A DNA stretch of 64,000 bases from Volvox africanus (GCA_030268105.1 BSDZ01000004.1:6180001-6244000), one strand, 5' to 3'. Numbered from the stretch's first letter, positions 1 to 10,736 are shown. A program made the numbers and translations. The notes: generated from the sequence alone by a model not told the origin.

Positions 1-863
1 CAGGTGCTCCTCGCGCGTCTTGGAATATATTAAAATATCATCCAAATAACAAACGACGAACCTGTCAATATACGGTCTGAACATGCGGTCCATCACTGCT
101 TGAAGTGTGGCGGGCGCATTAGTAAGTCCAAACGACAAGACCGTGTACTCAAAATAACCAAAGGGGGTCCGGAAAGCGGTTTTCGGAATATCAGAGGCAG
201 CAATGCGTATCTGATTATACCCCTGTTGCAGATCAATCGAGGAAAAGTAGGTACAGCCCTTCAACTTATCGAGCAGGTCATCAACGCGCGGCAAAGGGTA
301 GCGATTTTTAATCGTAGTCGCATTCAAGCCCCGATAATCAATGCACATGCGCAACGTCCCATCCTTCTTACCGACGAACAATATCGGTGCAGAATATGGC
401 GATGTGCAGGGCCGAACCATACCCTTTGCGAGCAGATCCCTCACTCGCCGCTTCATCCGCTCAACTTTAGCGGGCTTAACCTGTACATAGGTTGTGAAAT
501 GGGTTGTGCTCAGGCACAAGAGGGATCGTATAGTCAGCAGGTAACATAGGTGGGAGCCCCGGGATGACAAATGCATCAGTATAGTTTGGCAATCGAAGGG
601 GGCTGCGACCTCAGAATCTTTCACAAGCGACTGCGCAGTGGTAGCAATCGATTGCACCCAAGGCCTCACAAGCAATTCATGGGTGCCTTCCCTTATCATT
701 TGATAGGCTTCTTTTGCACCCTTCAAGCTTGGGTTCTTTATTTCGGCGGACGAACGCCGCTCAAGCGAAATTAACCATAGGCTCCGCAACAGTTCCGCCC
801 TCCTCTGGTGTGACATCTTGGTACGACAGACAAGGTACCTTAGGCGATAGGTTCCCTTTTGCA
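1..863 (-). pseudogene. Gypsy-2 copy D, pol remnant (RT to protease), left part
   Basis: Minus-strand reading gives Ty3/Gypsy reverse transcriptase: the catalytic YLDD block lies at about 20-60, the [13 protein letters not shown] motif near 200-240, and YPLPRVDDL near 280-300. Toward 863 the sequence runs back through the N-terminal RT region into the protease/linker, which is full of frame breaks. It is clearly diverged from the intact Gypsy-1 copies but matches the broken plus-strand relative at 31,915-32,779. The reading stops abruptly at 863, inside a stretch that resumes at 27,094. The two halves are therefore one old element split by the mosaic insertion. The rest of pol lies beyond the left window edge. 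Confidence 0.85.
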
Positions 864-878
864 CAGTAAGGTACCCAT
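864..878 (+). repeat. Left copy of 15-bp terminal inverted repeat
   Basis: CAGTAAGGTACCCAT sits exactly where the old Gypsy-2 sequence stops. Its reverse complement is at 27,079-27,093, at the other junction. The GGTACC core is self-complementary, which lowers the weight of the match. Confidence 0.5.
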
Positions 879-992
879 CGCGACACACTCTGCAGCAGGC
901 ATCGCCAACAGAGTTCTTATTGCACCAGCTAGCGCCTCAGGATCTTCTGGTGGGACTGATAATCCCGGGCGCTGCATTTGTCGGCGGGCGTT
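868..992 (-). pseudogene. Fragment of group 1 (GT4-type) glycosyltransferase
   Basis: Minus-strand translation contains [16 protein letters not shown] followed by [15 protein letters not shown]. This is the typical C-terminal nucleotide-sugar-binding region of bacterial GT-B glycosyltransferases (pattern G-L-x-V-P-P-x-D-P-E-A-L-A-x-A-I). Only about 35 codons are present, with no start and no domain context. The fragment abuts the left inverted repeat, and the bases of the repeat form its last readable codons. It is bacterial debris and cannot encode a working enzyme. Confidence 0.6.
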
Positions 993-1009
993 ATGCTATC
1001 TGCGTCACA

Positions 1010-1213
1010 TAATCCTTATCATGACAATGGAATTAAATTTTTTGCCGAAGGTGGCAAGAAGCTAGACGACAAATAAAACAGCCCGACGGTACAGAACGGT
1101 ACTGGAAGGGCATGATCAGCCACTTAGCGCAGGTCGCTGCTGACGACACCCTGTTTCATTATCATGCTGAACTTGTCTCCTGGCTATGGTTTTTGCATGC
1201 GCTCGATAAAATG
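1010..1213 (+). other. Mosaic segment, open reading but unrecognised
   Basis: The plus strand is open (for example DGTERYWKGMISHLAQV, then HYHAELVSWLWFLHALDKM) and runs in frame into the bamD piece. I do not recognise these segments. Their style matches the neighbouring bacterial fragments, and they may be pieces of one or two further genes. Confidence 0.35.
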
Positions 1214-1333
1214 AATCGGCTTGTAGAAGCGTTAGGTGAGCACGAAATATATGTTGCGCGTTACTATATGAAGCGCGGAGCGTACGTAGCAGCACTGAAC
1301 CGTGCTCAAGAAGTGATCAAAAGCTATAGCACC
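1214..1333 (+). pseudogene. bamD: Fragment of outer-membrane assembly lipoprotein BamD
   Basis: The plus-strand peptide RLVEALGEHEIYVARYYM followed by KRGAYVAALNRAQEVIKSY matches the central TPR-containing part of BamD/ComL, the lipoprotein of the bacterial BAM complex that inserts outer-membrane beta barrels. The family hallmark is (H/Y)E-x-x-VA-x-YY-x-x-RGA-(Y/W)-VAA-x-NR. About 40 of the usual roughly 240 residues are present. The reading then runs into unrelated sequence to a stop at 1,411. There is no signal peptide or start. The fragment is non-functional. Confidence 0.75.
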
Positions 1334-1411
1334 ATTGCTTTAGCCGGTATTCTATCCAATAGGACAATAACATTTTTTATTATGCAAGTATATAGTTCAT
1401 ACCCAGTTTAA

Positions 1412-1524
1412 ATACAGCAGCGCTTTCGACCGCAAAGCTAACCGTGGCGCCTTATAAATAAATATGGAGTCCAGCACAATTGGCCATATGATATTTAACG
1501 TCCCCCGAGGCTAGCTGCATCATC
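1412..1524. other. Mosaic segment containing a copied piece of the Gypsy-2 target
   Basis: Positions 1,463-1,488 repeat, in inverted orientation, the Gypsy-2 sequence that flanks the right end of the mosaic (27,100-27,125). The same sequence is also present in the related element near 32,110-32,140. The remaining bases are unassigned. Confidence 0.6.
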
Positions 1525-1640
1525 GTTTTCGCGTTTCATCCTCGCCCTGAAAAAAAATGGCAGGGTGAGTACCTTGGTAGCGTAAGACATTTTCAGCATA
1601 GTTAAGGCGTGCTTCAGGGAAAAAACGTGTTTTATGCATC
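1525..1640 (-). pseudogene. Fragment of acetoacetyl-CoA/acyl-CoA synthetase
   Basis: Minus-strand translation reads [19 protein letters not shown] and then a GED-type element. This is the N-terminal signature of acetoacetyl-CoA synthetase and related acyl-activating enzymes (WFP-x-A-x-LNYAENLL). These enzymes activate a carboxylic acid with ATP and CoA. About 38 of more than 600 residues remain, with neither the AMP-binding P-loop nor the C-terminal lid. It lies next to the glyS piece on the same strand, which is not an expected natural neighbour. This is debris. Confidence 0.7.
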
Positions 1641-1647
1641 GTGTCGC

Positions 1648-1863
1648 CTAGGTTAAGCAAGGTTTGCCCTTTGTCACCGCAGAGGCAAGTGGCCCGTCTG
1701 GCAACCGATCCCCTGCAAAGCGTGGATAGTATTGCCAGCCAATCGCATTCTCCACCTCTTCGGGATCGCCTTCATGGCGCGCGTAATATTTACCCATGAC
1801 GCCTTGCAGCTCAGGAGCAGCATGAATATTCGTTGAATAGGCTAAAAAAATACGAAAATTCAC
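1648..1863 (-). pseudogene. glyS: Fragment of glycyl-tRNA synthetase beta subunit
   Basis: The core peptide [21 protein letters not shown] followed by a [11 protein letters not shown] segment (about 1,672-1,815) matches GlyS, the beta subunit of the bacterial alpha2beta2 glycyl-tRNA synthetase (family pattern F-P-E-L-Q-G-x-M-G-x-Y-Y-A-x-x-x-G-E). This subunit does not occur in the eukaryotic cytosolic enzyme, so a bacterial (or organelle-type) origin is clear. Only about 48 of some 690 residues survive, with unrelated residues on both sides. Confidence 0.8.
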
Positions 1864-1920
1864 AAAAGAGCCAAGATAAGCTAATTTAAAATAATCAGAA
1901 AAATATTTAAAAATAAGTAA
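1864..1920. other. AT-rich spacer in mosaic
   Basis: A run of about 57 bases, strongly AT-rich, between the glyS and kdsC pieces. No coding signal is seen. Confidence 0.5.
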
Positions 1921-2118
1921 TTAATTGATTCTAAGAAGGTGCTTAGAGGAAAGATACAGGGAACGTATACTAGGTAGCTCACAAAGGGAGTCTACACTTA
2001 AGTAGTTGCTCACATCATCACCGATATAAGCACATGCCGCAGAAGTGACTTGTGTGTCGTTAAGCAGCAGAGTAAAGGCCTGTTTTTTATCCTCGTAGCA
2101 CACACGCTCGCCGATCAA
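1921..2118 (-). pseudogene. kdsC: Probable fragment of KdsC (HAD phosphatase of Kdo synthesis)
   Basis: The minus-strand peptide KKQAFTLLLNDTQVTSAA followed by CAYIGDDVSNY resembles KDO-8-phosphate phosphatase around HAD motif IV (K-x-x-A-F-x-x-L-L-x-x-L-x-L-x-x-x-x-x-A-Y-I-G-D-D). The enzyme makes free Kdo for bacterial lipopolysaccharide. The match is short (about 29 codons, about 2,002-2,088), and the residues after GDDVSNY look unrelated. Another HAD phosphatase remains possible. Confidence 0.55.
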
Positions 2119-2133
2119 CGCACCGATCGAACT

Positions 2134-2138
2134 TAAAC
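2134..2138. repeat. Target-site duplication of Gypsy-1 copy A, left
   Basis: TAAAC precedes the left LTR end and is repeated at 17,086-17,090 after the right LTR end. Confidence 0.9.
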
Positions 2139-2962
2139 TGTTGTACCTCTCGTTCGCGTTTGCTCATAAGTATCTGCACGTCTGGAGACTATCGACACCG
2201 ATGCGCGAGCACTTGCAAGTACAGCAAGGCAAGCGAGAGCAAACAGAGACAGCGGAAGACTTCAAGACGAAGAGAGATATAACTTACAGTCTTACGGATC
2301 AGAATGATGCAATGGACGAAATCGCCGTCAGCGCCGGAAGCAAGCAATCATCACGCGGCGGTGATTAGCGAAGTTCAGGCTTAGCTCGGGCTAAGTAGAA
2401 TAGTGTATAGCAATAGTAATATAGAACACACGAGTGTTCTCTGGTATCGAATGTCTTGTCTTGCTTAGCCGTCCTCGCATCTGTTATACTCGCAGCATCG
2501 CAATGCCGTACGATTCACATCAGGAGGCCGATCCTAGATGTGACAACCCTACTGCGTCTAGGCGATGTCTACGCATAACAACGTGTAAGCCTTTCCGGCA
2601 TTCGCATGATGCAAGGGTCCGGATAACGATATCCGGTTGCAGGGCATGCATCGCGACGAGTGCGGCGCTCTCAACGTGTGCTTTAATGAAGTAATATTAT
2701 ATCAGATAATATTACTTATCGTTTCGTAGCACGAGCATAATGCGCACTTCCATGCTTCGGGCTTTTATGCATGCTAGGCAGATTTGTCATGGTGCGATGT
2801 CGCGGTGGATAATGACAACATGCCAAATGCATATATAAATGTACACGAATACATTTATATCATGCAGATTCATTCATATGCAATGTGTTCATCACAATAG
2901 CACTTCGCCTTGTAGGATCACATCGACCTACGCATCGGCGGGAAACTAACCGTAGCACAACA
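2139..2962 (-). repeat. Gypsy-1 copy A 3' LTR
   Basis: 824 bp with TGTTG...CAACA ends, read on the minus strand. It is the same length as the LTRs of copies B and C. It contains the family's series of short hairpins. Confidence 0.95.
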
Positions 2963-3021
2963 ATTATCCCCCCTCCCGTATGCAGCGTCCTCGCTGCATC
3001 ATACAGCATCGACTGCAGGGG
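2963..3021 (-). other. Copy A polypurine tract and pol 3' spacer
   Basis: On the minus strand a GGGAGGGGGGA purine run lies 4 nt from the LTR start. This is the expected plus-strand primer of reverse transcription. Confidence 0.85.
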
Positions 3022-6000
3022 TCATTGGACTTGCGTGGCACGTTTGCGGGCTTCTTCGAGCAGGGGTTTCATGTCCTGTGAGAAGTTGCGTGCCGGTTCC
3101 CATGAGTTGTGCTCGTCGGTATACCCTGTCCACTTAACCAAGTACTCGTGTACTGTTCGCTTACGTCGGTGTCGGCCCACACGACGCGCGCGATAATCTA
3201 ACACCCGCTCCACATCATAAAACTTCTGTTTACCAGCGATCCAGGTCTCGGGAACTGGTTCGATCGCTGTGGGGGCGTTAGCAGGCTCAGGGACGGGTTC
3301 CGTACCACGATACGGACGAACAAGCGATACGTGAAACGTGGGGTGAATGGTCATATCAGTGGGCAATGCAAGCTCCACAGCCACATTCCCAACCATGCGC
3401 ACGACAGGATACGGACCAATCCAGCGGGGTAAGAGTTTTCGGGATCCGTCGGCCAAGGAACGCAAGTTCTTGGTGCTTAGCAACACGAGTTGCCCCTCCG
3501 AAAACGTCACATCCTGCTTGGATTTGTTATAGTATTCCGTCGTTCGTTGCTGCGCCGCGTCCAAACACGACTTAGCGTCTGTGATTCGGGACATAAAAGA
3601 CTTGGCAAAAAGTTTAGCAGCAGGCACGTTCACTTCCAACTCACGCCACACGGGTAGCGCGGGATGAAACCCGTAGTTAAGAAAGAACGGACTTTTGCCT
3701 GTAGAGCGGTTAACAGCGTTGTTAAGCGCGAATTCTGCCGCAGTCAAATATGTATCCCAAACAAGTGGTGTGCGACCAGCATAATTGCGCAACATATCAC
3801 CCAACGTGCGGTTTGTGCGTTCGGTTTGACCATCAGTCTGCGGGTGATACGCCGTGCTCAGGTTGACGCGCATGCCAACTAGTTTGCAGAGCGCTTCCCA
3901 AAACTTAGACGTGAACTGTCCACCGCGGTCCGAGATCACATTTTTGGGAATCCCGTGTAACCGAACCACATTATCGAAAAACAAACGTGCGGTTTGCTCA
4001 GCCGTGCAGGATGATGTGCATGGTGCTAGGTGAACCATCTTAGTCAGACGATCGACCATTACGAACACCGCATCGTATCCCCCCTCAGTTTTGGGCAGCG
4101 CGACTACAAAGTCCATGGAAACACTTTCCCAAGGCGCATCCGGGACAGGCAACGGTTGCAACAACCCATGGCCCTTACCGGACAAAGCCTTATTGCGCTG
4201 GCACAGACTGCATGTCTGGACGAAGTTCGCCGCATCCTTAGCCAAACGAGGCCACCAAAAGGAACGTTGCACCAAGTCGATCAATCGCTTGCTACCAGGG
4301 TGTCCTGCTAACGGGTCCTCGTGGAACCGCGCAAGGATGTCGTAGCGTAGCGCGTCGTCGTTCGGAACGACGATTTGCGTAGCTGCACCCTCCGTCCGTA
4401 GCCAAAGGCCATTCTGCTTGCGAAGGTTTTCTACATTAGCCGGGTCCGCGAACCAGGCGTCTGCGTTGTAGGCAACCTTCAACCGCTCCGCGAGGTCCGT
4501 CGCGATCGGAACCTCCTCGCTACGCGGCCGCACGACGGGCGCTGCCAAAATTGCAGCGTGTAGCGACGGATGTCGACTGAGAGCATCGGCAATATTCAAT
4601 TTACCAGAAATATACTCCCAGGTGCAGTTGAACCTAGCTAGATATTCCATCCACCTAGCTTGACGGCGGTTCAACGTCGGAACGCTTTGCAAAAACGTTA
4701 GGGGCTTATGGTCAGTCTTTAAAGTAAACGGGCGTCCCTCGAGGTAACAGCGCCATTCCTTTAAAGCATGCAGCACAGCCAGAAGCTCCTGTTCCCCGGT
4801 GGTGTAGCGAATCTCCGCTCCAGAAAACTTCTTACTCGTGAAGGCGATCGGTCGCCCTTCCTGTAACAATACAGCGCCGCTTCCAAATATTGAGGCATCA
4901 GACACTACCTCAACACGAAATGGCAACGAGTAATCAGGGAATGCAAGGGTGACATCTTCGGCAACGATTCGTTTGAGCTCTTCGAATGCCCGCTGGCATT
5001 GCGACGTCCACGACTCGAGCGAAACGAAAACGCCTTTGCGAGTTAAGTTAGTAAGCGGGGCCGCAATGATGGAATATTTTTCAATGAACTTTCGGAAATA
5101 ATTGGTCAAGCCAAGGAACTTACGCAGCTCCGTGAGGTTCTGAGGCGCGGGCCAATCGCGAACCACGGCGACCTTCTGCGGGTCCATCTTCACACCGGTG
5201 GCCGACACAATGTGGCCCAAATATTCCACCTGAGGCTGCGCCCAAAAGCATTTGGCGCGTTTAGCAAACAATTGCTCCAGCCTCATAACGTCGAGCACGA
5301 GCCGAAGATGCTCCAAGTGCTCCTCGTGCGTCTTAGAATATACCAAGATGTCATCCAGGTAGCAAACAACGAACCTGTCGATAAACGGCCTAAACATTCG
5401 GTCCATAACCGCCTGAAACGTCGCAGGGGCATTAGTCAAACCAAACGATAGGACCGTATACTCAAAGTGACCGAAGGGCGTCCGAAAAGCGGTTTTCGGG
5501 ATATCAGAGGCAGCGATGCGAATCTGATTGTAGCCCTGTTGTAAGTCAATTGAGGAAAAATAAGCCGAGCCCTTCAGCTTATCCAACAGGTCGTCAACGC
5601 GTGGCAAAGGGTAGCGATTTTTCACCGTATTCGCATTTAACCCCCGGTAATCGATGCACATGCGCAAGGTCCCATCCTTCTTACCGACAAACAAAATCGG
5701 TGCAGAATACGGGGATGTGCTGGGGCGTATCATACCCTTCGCGAGCAAATCCGTCACCTGGCGCTTCACCTCGTCCAGCTCCAATGGACTCAACCTGTAC
5801 ATTGGCCGGGCCGTAGGCTGCGCTCCAGGCATGAGAGGGATTGTGTGATCAACAGGACGCATAGGTGGTAGGCCAGGGATATCTTTAAAGACGTCCTCAT
5901 ACTGCGACAGTAGGGCCTCAACCTCAGCATCTGCAGAATTCTGCGCGGTGGTGACACAACAGCTCACCCGCGGCCTTAAAAGCAGTCCGTGGGCACCCTT

Positions 6001-7083
6001 CCGTAACAAACGGACGGCCTCCTTACGCCCGACTAGCTCTGGTTCGATTCGCGTGGCCATTGCGGTCACAGCAAAATAAACCATAGGCACCGCCTCAGTT
6101 TCGCCCTCCTTTGGTGTGACATGTTCGAACGACAGGAAAGGTACCTTAATCGACAGAGTACCCTTGCACATATGCAGGGTTGCGGTCTCCATATCGATGC
6201 GCGCGCGGTACTGTCGTAATGTCGACGACCCCATTATGTACGGTGCAGTCTCTGCTAAGCCCTGCAGCACGTACGGCCGGGTCACAACACGCAAAGGGCC
6301 TATCGATAGGCTAAGGGTAATCCTGCCCACGATGGGATGCTTACCCCCGTCAGCAAGGGTAACCTGTGGACAATCAGACGACTCTGGGGACAACCCCAGC
6401 GCATTCACCTCTGCGACAGAGATGAAGTCGTCGCTGGCACCGGTGTCAACAAGTGCCTTCAGAGTACGGCCATTCAAACCGATCTGAACCACAGGGACAC
6501 GGTTATCTACGAGCGACTGCTCAGCAGACAACGTCAGTGCACTTAAGGCGGGTCCGTAACCAACGGCACCCCCATCAGGAGCTTCGTACCAAACGTCAAC
6601 CGAGTAGGATAGGTGTGGCCACGGAGCCAGCATACCCTCCCGATCCACACCATTAAACAAAACGGTGCCCGGCTCGAACCGGTGGACATGCCGCATACCC
6701 CTTAACGATGCCTCTGCCTTGCGCCGACAGAAAGCGGGGAGTAAAACACATGCGGCAGTGCCTGGATATTGACGCCTACACCTCCTGTATATGGCCAACT
6801 GTTCCGACATCTCACGCAGAGACGAGGGGATGAACAAAACCACGTGGTTAGACAGATCGATAGACAATAGGGGACGGCGAGGTGTAAACAAATTACACAA
6901 CGGGTCGAAGCAGAGAAGTCCCGTGCGTCCGTCAAGCGTGATGCATCGCGCAATGACTCGCTCGATGTGTCCAATTACACAAGGCAACAATGCCTTAACG
7001 GCTGGCCGTAAGGATGACCACTGACCACGCGTTAGTTCAGAAATCCCAGGTGGTGCCCCCTCCGCAGGAACCCGGGCAAGCCC
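3022..7083 (-). CDS. pol: Gypsy-1 copy A Pol (PR-RT-RNase H-IN-chromodomain)
   Basis: A frame of more than 1,320 codons with no internal stop, in the same frame as gag and separated from it only by the gag UAG. The order is: aspartic protease ([10 protein letters not shown]), reverse transcriptase ([13 protein letters not shown] and [12 protein letters not shown]), RNase H ([10 protein letters not shown]), integrase zinc finger (His-His-Cys-Cys around HPGSKRLID...CSLCQRNK), integrase core D, D and E ([30 protein letters not shown]), a GPY/F-like module ([13 protein letters not shown]) and a C-terminal chromodomain-like segment ([19 protein letters not shown]). This order, with IN after RNase H, defines Ty3/Gypsy, and the chromodomain points to the chromovirus branch. 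No ATG stands at the pol start, which fits translation through the gag stop. Confidence 0.95.
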   Translation of the reverse strand, partial: GLARVPAEGAPPGISELTRGQWSSLRPAVKALLPCVIGHIERVIARCITLDGRTGLLCFDPLCNLFTPRRPLLSIDLSNHVVLFIPSSLREMSEQLAIYRRCRRQYPGTAACVLLPAFCRRKAEASLRGMRHVHRFEPGTVLFNGVDREGMLAPWPHLSYSVDVWYEAPDGGAVGYGPALSALTLSAEQSLVDNRVPVVQIGLNGRTLKALVDTGASDDFISVAEVNALGLSPESSDCPQVTLADGGKHPIVGRITLSLSIGPLRVVTRPYVLQGLAETAPYIMGSSTLRQYRARIDMETATLHMCKGTLSIKVPFLSFEHVTPKEGETEAVPMVYFAVTAMATRIEPELVGRKEAVRLLRKGAHGLLLRPRVSCCVTTAQNSADAEVEALLSQYEDVFKDIPGLPPMRPVDHTIPLMPGAQPTARPMYRLSPLELDEVKRQVTDLLAKGMIRPSTSPYSAPILFVGKKDGTLRMCIDYRGLNANTVKNRYPLPRVDDLLDKLKGSAYFSSIDLQQGYNQIRIAASDIPKTAFRTPFGHFEYTVLSFGLTNAPATFQAVMDRMFRPFIDRFVVCYLDDILVYSKTHEEHLEHLRLVLDVMRLEQLFAKRAKCFWAQPQVEYLGHIVSATGVKMDPQKVAVVRDWPAPQNLTELRKFLGLTNYFRKFIEKYSIIAAPLTNLTRKGVFVSLESWTSQCQRAFEELKRIVAEDVTLAFPDYSLPFRVEVVSDASIFGSGAVLLQEGRPIAFTSKKFSGAEIRYTTGEQELLAVLHALKEWRCYLEGRPFTLKTDHKPLTFLQSVPTLNRRQARWMEYLARFNCTWEYISGKLNIADALSRHPSLHAAILAAPVVRPRSEEVPIATDLAERLKVAYNADAWFADPANVENLRKQNGLWLRTEGAATQIVVPNDDALRYDILARFHEDPLAGHPGSKRLIDLVQRSFWWPRLAKDAANFVQTCSLCQRNKALSGKGHGLLQPLPVPDAPWESVSMDFVVALPKTEGGYDAVFVMVDRLTKMVHLAPCTSSCTAEQTARLFFDNVVRLHGIPKNVISDRGGQFTSKFWEALCKLVGMRVNLSTAYHPQTDGQTERTNRTLGDMLRNYAGRTPLVWDTYLTAAEFALNNAVNRSTGKSPFFLNYGFHPALPVWRELEVNVPAAKLFAKSFMSRITDAKSCLDAAQQRTTEYYNKSKQDVTFSEGQLVLLSTKNLRSLADGSRKLLPRWIGPYPVVRMVGNVAVELALPTDMTIHPTFHVSLVRPYRGTEPVPEPANAPTAIEPVPETWIAGKQKFYDVERVLDYRARRVGRHRRKRTVHEYLVKWTGYTDEHNSWEPARNFSQDMKPLLEEARKRATQVQ

Positions 7084-8319
7084 CTATTTCGGCTGAGGTA
7101 CAAACGGCGGCATTAGAGGGCAATCCTTCGTGGAATGGCTCTCCGCACACCGTAGACAAACATTGGCCAATTTTCGACGCTCGAATTCGGAACGATTGCA
7201 ATTCCATTTTGGCATAAATGTGTCGTCCGTACGAGTACGCTTCGCGTTGGGGTCGGAACGCTGTGCGGCTGCCGACGACGGCGCACCATCACGCTTCCTG
7301 TTCCTAGCTGGGTCCGAGCTCGGACCTGCTCCTCCTGTGCCACGGACACCCGAGCTAGCGCCCCCACGCGCCTTGCGTTGCCCGTTGCTGCGTCGCGTCG
7401 CGGCAGTAGGCGTGGGGCGGGTCGCGCCGAGGTCCTGGTCGAGAGCTACAGCTTCCCCAAGCGGACCCTGCACTTGCACGGCATTTGCACGAGGGGCAGA
7501 CTTGACTTCTTCCTCGCCGGCAAGGAGTCGTACCTCCGCACCCTTAGCAAAAGCGACCAACGCGTCATACGACTTGATCTGCGCTCCAACCAAGTCAGTG
7601 GCGCACCATTTAGCCAAAAGTTTCGTTAGGCCTCGCCTAAACCAAAAGACACGCTCAGATTCGGTGAGGTCAGCAATGGGAGTCACTAGTGCTTCGAAGC
7701 GTGACTGGTACGCAGGTACATTTTCATCCCGACGCATGTGGTAGCTACCGGCTGCCAAAGCGTTACGAGCTTCCACATCGCGTGCTTGAACCTCAGTAGC
7801 GAATCGTGCGAGTAAAGCGGCGACCAACTCGTCAAAAGTATAGTTGCCCCGGGTGTTGGTCCAATTGCGGTACCAGTCCTTCGCTGCGCCCTCGAGGGTG
7901 TTACCAACGAAGAGACACCTGATACCGTCGTTATCGCCACCATGAACAGCCTGGAGATACTTTTTAGCGTCACGCACGTACGCACGAGTTGCATCGGCTA
8001 TGCTATGCCCTGGTGTCTTGTCGGTCAGCGAAATATTGAGCCTAGGAACGGGAATCGACAATCTCATCACCTCAGGGATGTCATCATGCCCTCGAGCTTG
8101 AGGTAATGGCAGAACCCTTTGTCCAGCAGTGTTGTCCATATTCGTGTTCACTGCTGAATGCGGCACAATTAAGTGAGCAGGGGTCTGAAGGAAAAGGGGC
8201 TCTTGAGTGGCTCGCACGCCAACAGTCTCAAGGCCTCTATCCGGTGCTCTAGCAGCCACAACAAAATCGGGTTGGCTAGCTAGGCTAGTGTGCGGCGTAT
8301 CGTCGTGTTCCGCGGACAT
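7084..8319 (-). CDS. gag: Gypsy-1 copy A Gag
   Basis: A 411-aa capsid/nucleocapsid protein from the ATG at 8,319. The middle part is a retrotransposon gag domain (AKDWYRNW, then FDELVAALLARF). A basic Arg/Lys/Ser/Gly-rich stretch follows. Near the C-terminus is one zinc knuckle, CLRCAESHSTKDC, spaced Cys-X2-Cys-X3-His-X4-Cys, one residue shorter than the usual CX2CX4HX4C. It ends in UAG, after which the frame stays open into pol. Copies B and C encode nearly the same protein, with only scattered substitutions. Confidence 0.92.
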   Translation of the reverse strand: MSAEHDDTPHTSLASQPDFVVAARAPDRGLETVGVRATQEPLFLQTPAHLIVPHSAVNTNMDNTAGQRVLPLPQARGHDDIPEVMRLSIPVPRLNISLTDKTPGHSIADATRAYVRDAKKYLQAVHGGDNDGIRCLFVGNTLEGAAKDWYRNWTNTRGNYTFDELVAALLARFATEVQARDVEARNALAAGSYHMRRDENVPAYQSRFEALVTPIADLTESERVFWFRRGLTKLLAKWCATDLVGAQIKSYDALVAFAKGAEVRLLAGEEEVKSAPRANAVQVQGPLGEAVALDQDLGATRPTPTAATRRSNGQRKARGGASSGVRGTGGAGPSSDPARNRKRDGAPSSAAAQRSDPNAKRTRTDDTFMPKWNCNRSEFERRKLANVCLRCAESHSTKDCPLMPPFVPQPK

Positions 8320-8763
8320 GAAGCATGAAACGATACCCTAGGTTTGCGTAATAGAAGCCGACTTCTATCGCAAAGGCAAGAGTACAAAGCGATTCGGTGA
8401 GCCTACCGACAGTACTCTTGAGAAGATTCAGCAAACTCAGCAAGTAATTGCCCAGCTGAGTCCTGATCTCCGTGGTTTGGGCAATGAGAGTCGCCAACTG
8501 GTCCGGACGAACGCCGGTCTCAGTCGCCGCGGCAAGCAATGCCGGTGCACTGAGATTACCTGCGACTCAGAGCGTACACTTACACAACAAGTGCAGCAAT
8601 CTAAGCAAAAGCAATTAAACAATTACAAACCGGAAGCGGCGGCGTCCAAAACGGCGCGGCCTAGGTCTTCGGCCAAAGCATCTAGCGGTCCTCGTGGTTC
8701 GTCGCTGGAACTTGCCATAGAAAGAGCCTACTTCCGATTAGACAAAGAGAGACAGTTAGGCAA
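8320..8763 (-). other. Gypsy-1 copy A 5' leader
   Basis: Untranslated leader between primer-binding site and gag start. It is nearly identical to the leaders of copies B and C. Short ORFs in it are not supported as genes. Confidence 0.75.
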
Positions 8764-8782
8764 CGAACCTGTCTCGATACCA
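8764..8782 (-). promoter_or_regulatory. Primer-binding site, copy A
   Basis: On the minus strand TGGTATCGAGACAGGTTCG lies 3 nt inside the 5' LTR. It begins with the TGG expected for pairing to a tRNA CCA end. It is not the common initiator-Met type (TGGTATCAGAGC), and the primer tRNA is not identified. Confidence 0.75.
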
Positions 8783-8785
8783 AAT

Positions 8786-9446
8786 TGTTGTACCTCTCGT
8801 TCGCGTTTGCTCATAAGTATCTGCACGTCTGGAGACTATCGACACCGATGCGCGAGCACTTGCAAGTACAGCAAGGCAAGCGAGAGCAAACATAGACAGC
8901 GGAAGACTTCAAGACGAAGAGAGATATAACTTACGGTCTTACAGGTCGGAATGATGCAATGAACGAAATCGCCGTCAGCGCCGGAAGCAAGCAATCATCA
9001 CGCGGCGGTGATTAGCGAAGTTAAGGCTTAGCTCGGGCTAAGTAGAATAGTGTATAGGAATAGTAATTTAGAACACACGAGTGTTCTCCGGTATCGGATA
9101 TCTTGGCTAGCTTAGCCGTCCTCGCATCTGTTATACTCGCAGCATCGCAATGCCGTACGATTCACATCAGGAGGCCGATCCTAGATGTGACAACCCTACT
9201 GCGTCTAGGCGATGTCTACGCATAACAACGTGTAAGCCTTTCCGGCATTCGCATGATGCAAGGGTCCGGATAACGATATCCGGTTGCAGGGCATGCATCG
9301 CGACGAGTGCGGCGCTCTCAACGTGTGCTTTAATGAAGTAATATTATATCAGATAATATTACTTATCGTTTCGTAGCACGAGCATAATGCGCACTTCCAT
9401 GCTTCGGGCTTTTATGCATGCTAGGCAGATTTGTCATGGTGCGATG
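8786..9446 (-). repeat. Gypsy-1 copy A 5' LTR, first 661 bp (split by copy B)
   Basis: Matches the copy A 3' LTR until 9,446, where copy B begins. The missing 163 bp are at 16,923-17,085 (661 + 163 = 824). Confidence 0.95.
9442..9446. repeat. Target-site duplication of Gypsy-1 copy B, left
   Basis: CGATG, repeated at 16,918-16,922. Confidence 0.93.
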
Positions 9447-10270
9447 TGTTGTGCTACGATTCATTTCCTGTCGACGTGTAGGTCGACGCGATCCTATGAG
9501 TCGAAGTGCTTTTGTGATGAACGCATTACATATGAATGAATCTGCATGATATAAATGTATTCGCATACATTTATATATGCATCTGGCATGTTGTCATTAT
9601 CCATCGCGACATCGCACCATGGCAAATTCGCCTAGCATGCATGAATGACCTAATCATTGAAGTGCGCATTATGCTCGTGCTACGAAACGATAAGTAATAT
9701 TATCTGATATAATATTACTTCATTAAAGCACACGTTGAGAGCGCCGCACTCGTCGCGATGCATGCCCTGCAACCGGATATTGTTATCCGGACCCTTGCAT
9801 CATGCGAATGCCGGAAAGGCTTATACGTTGTTATGCGTAGACATCGCCTAGACGCAGTAGGGTTGTCACATCTAGGATCGGCCTCCTAATGTGAATCGTA
9901 CGGCATTGCGATGCTGCGAGTATAACAGATGCGAGGACGGCTAAGCTAGCCAAGATATCCGATACCGGAGAACACTCGTGTGTTCTAAACAACTATTCCT
10001 ATACACTATTCTACTTAGCCCGAGCTAAGCCTTAACTTCGCTAATCACCGCCGCGTGATGATTGCTTGCTTCCGGCGCTGACGGCGATTTCGTTCATTGC
10101 ATCATTCCGACCTGTAAGACCGTAAGTTATATCTCTCTTCGTCTTGAAGTCTTCCGCTGTCTTTGTTTGCTCTCGCTTGCCTTGCTGTACTTGCAAGTGC
10201 TCGCGCATCGGTGTCGATAGTCTCCAGACGTGCAGATACTCATGAGCAAACGCGAACGAGAGGTACAACA
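9447..10270 (+). repeat. Gypsy-1 copy B 5' LTR
   Basis: 824 bp, TGTTG...CAACA. Followed after 3 nt by the primer-binding site. Confidence 0.95.
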
Positions 10271-10273
10271 ATT

Positions 10274-10292
10274 TGGTATCGAGACAGGTTCG
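10274..10292 (+). promoter_or_regulatory. Primer-binding site, copy B
   Basis: TGGTATCGAGACAGGTTCG, 3 nt after the LTR, identical to copies A and C. Confidence 0.75.
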
Positions 10293-10736
10293 TTGCCTAA
10301 CTGTCTCTCTTTGTCTAATCGGAAGTAGGTTCTTTCTATGGCGAGTTCCAGCGACGAACCACGAGGACCGCTAGATACTTTTGCCGAAGACTTAGGCCGC
10401 GCCGTTTTGGACGCCGCCGCTTCCGGTTTGTAATTGTTTAATTGCTTTTACTTAGATTGCTGCACTTGTTGTGTAAGTGTACGCTCTGAGTCGCAGGTAA
10501 TCTCAGTGCACCGGCATTGCTTGCCGCGGCGACTGAGACCGGCGTTCGTCCGGACCAGTTGGCGACTCTCATTGCCCAAACTACGGAGATCAGGACTCAG
10601 CTGGGCAATTACTTGCTGAGTTTGCTGAATCTTCTCAAGAGTACTGTCGGTAGGCTCACCGAATCGCTTTGTACTCTTGCCTTTGCGATAGAAGTCGGCT
10701 TCTATTACGCAAAACTAGGGTATCGTTTCGTGCTCC
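10293..10736 (+). other. Gypsy-1 copy B 5' leader
   Basis: Transcribed leader from PBS to gag. Two short overlapping ORFs here recur in all copies but have no recognisable product. Confidence 0.7.

Noticed and set aside
864..2138. Bacterial contamination of the assembly as explanation of the bacterial pieces
   Set aside because: The pieces are short, scrambled and nested inside eukaryotic retroelements with exact target duplications. No contiguous bacterial operon is present.
7130..7744. A 204-codon ORF antisense to Gypsy-1 gag, with similar ones opposite copies B and C
   Set aside because: Mirror of GC-rich gag coding sequence. It recurs only because the element recurs.
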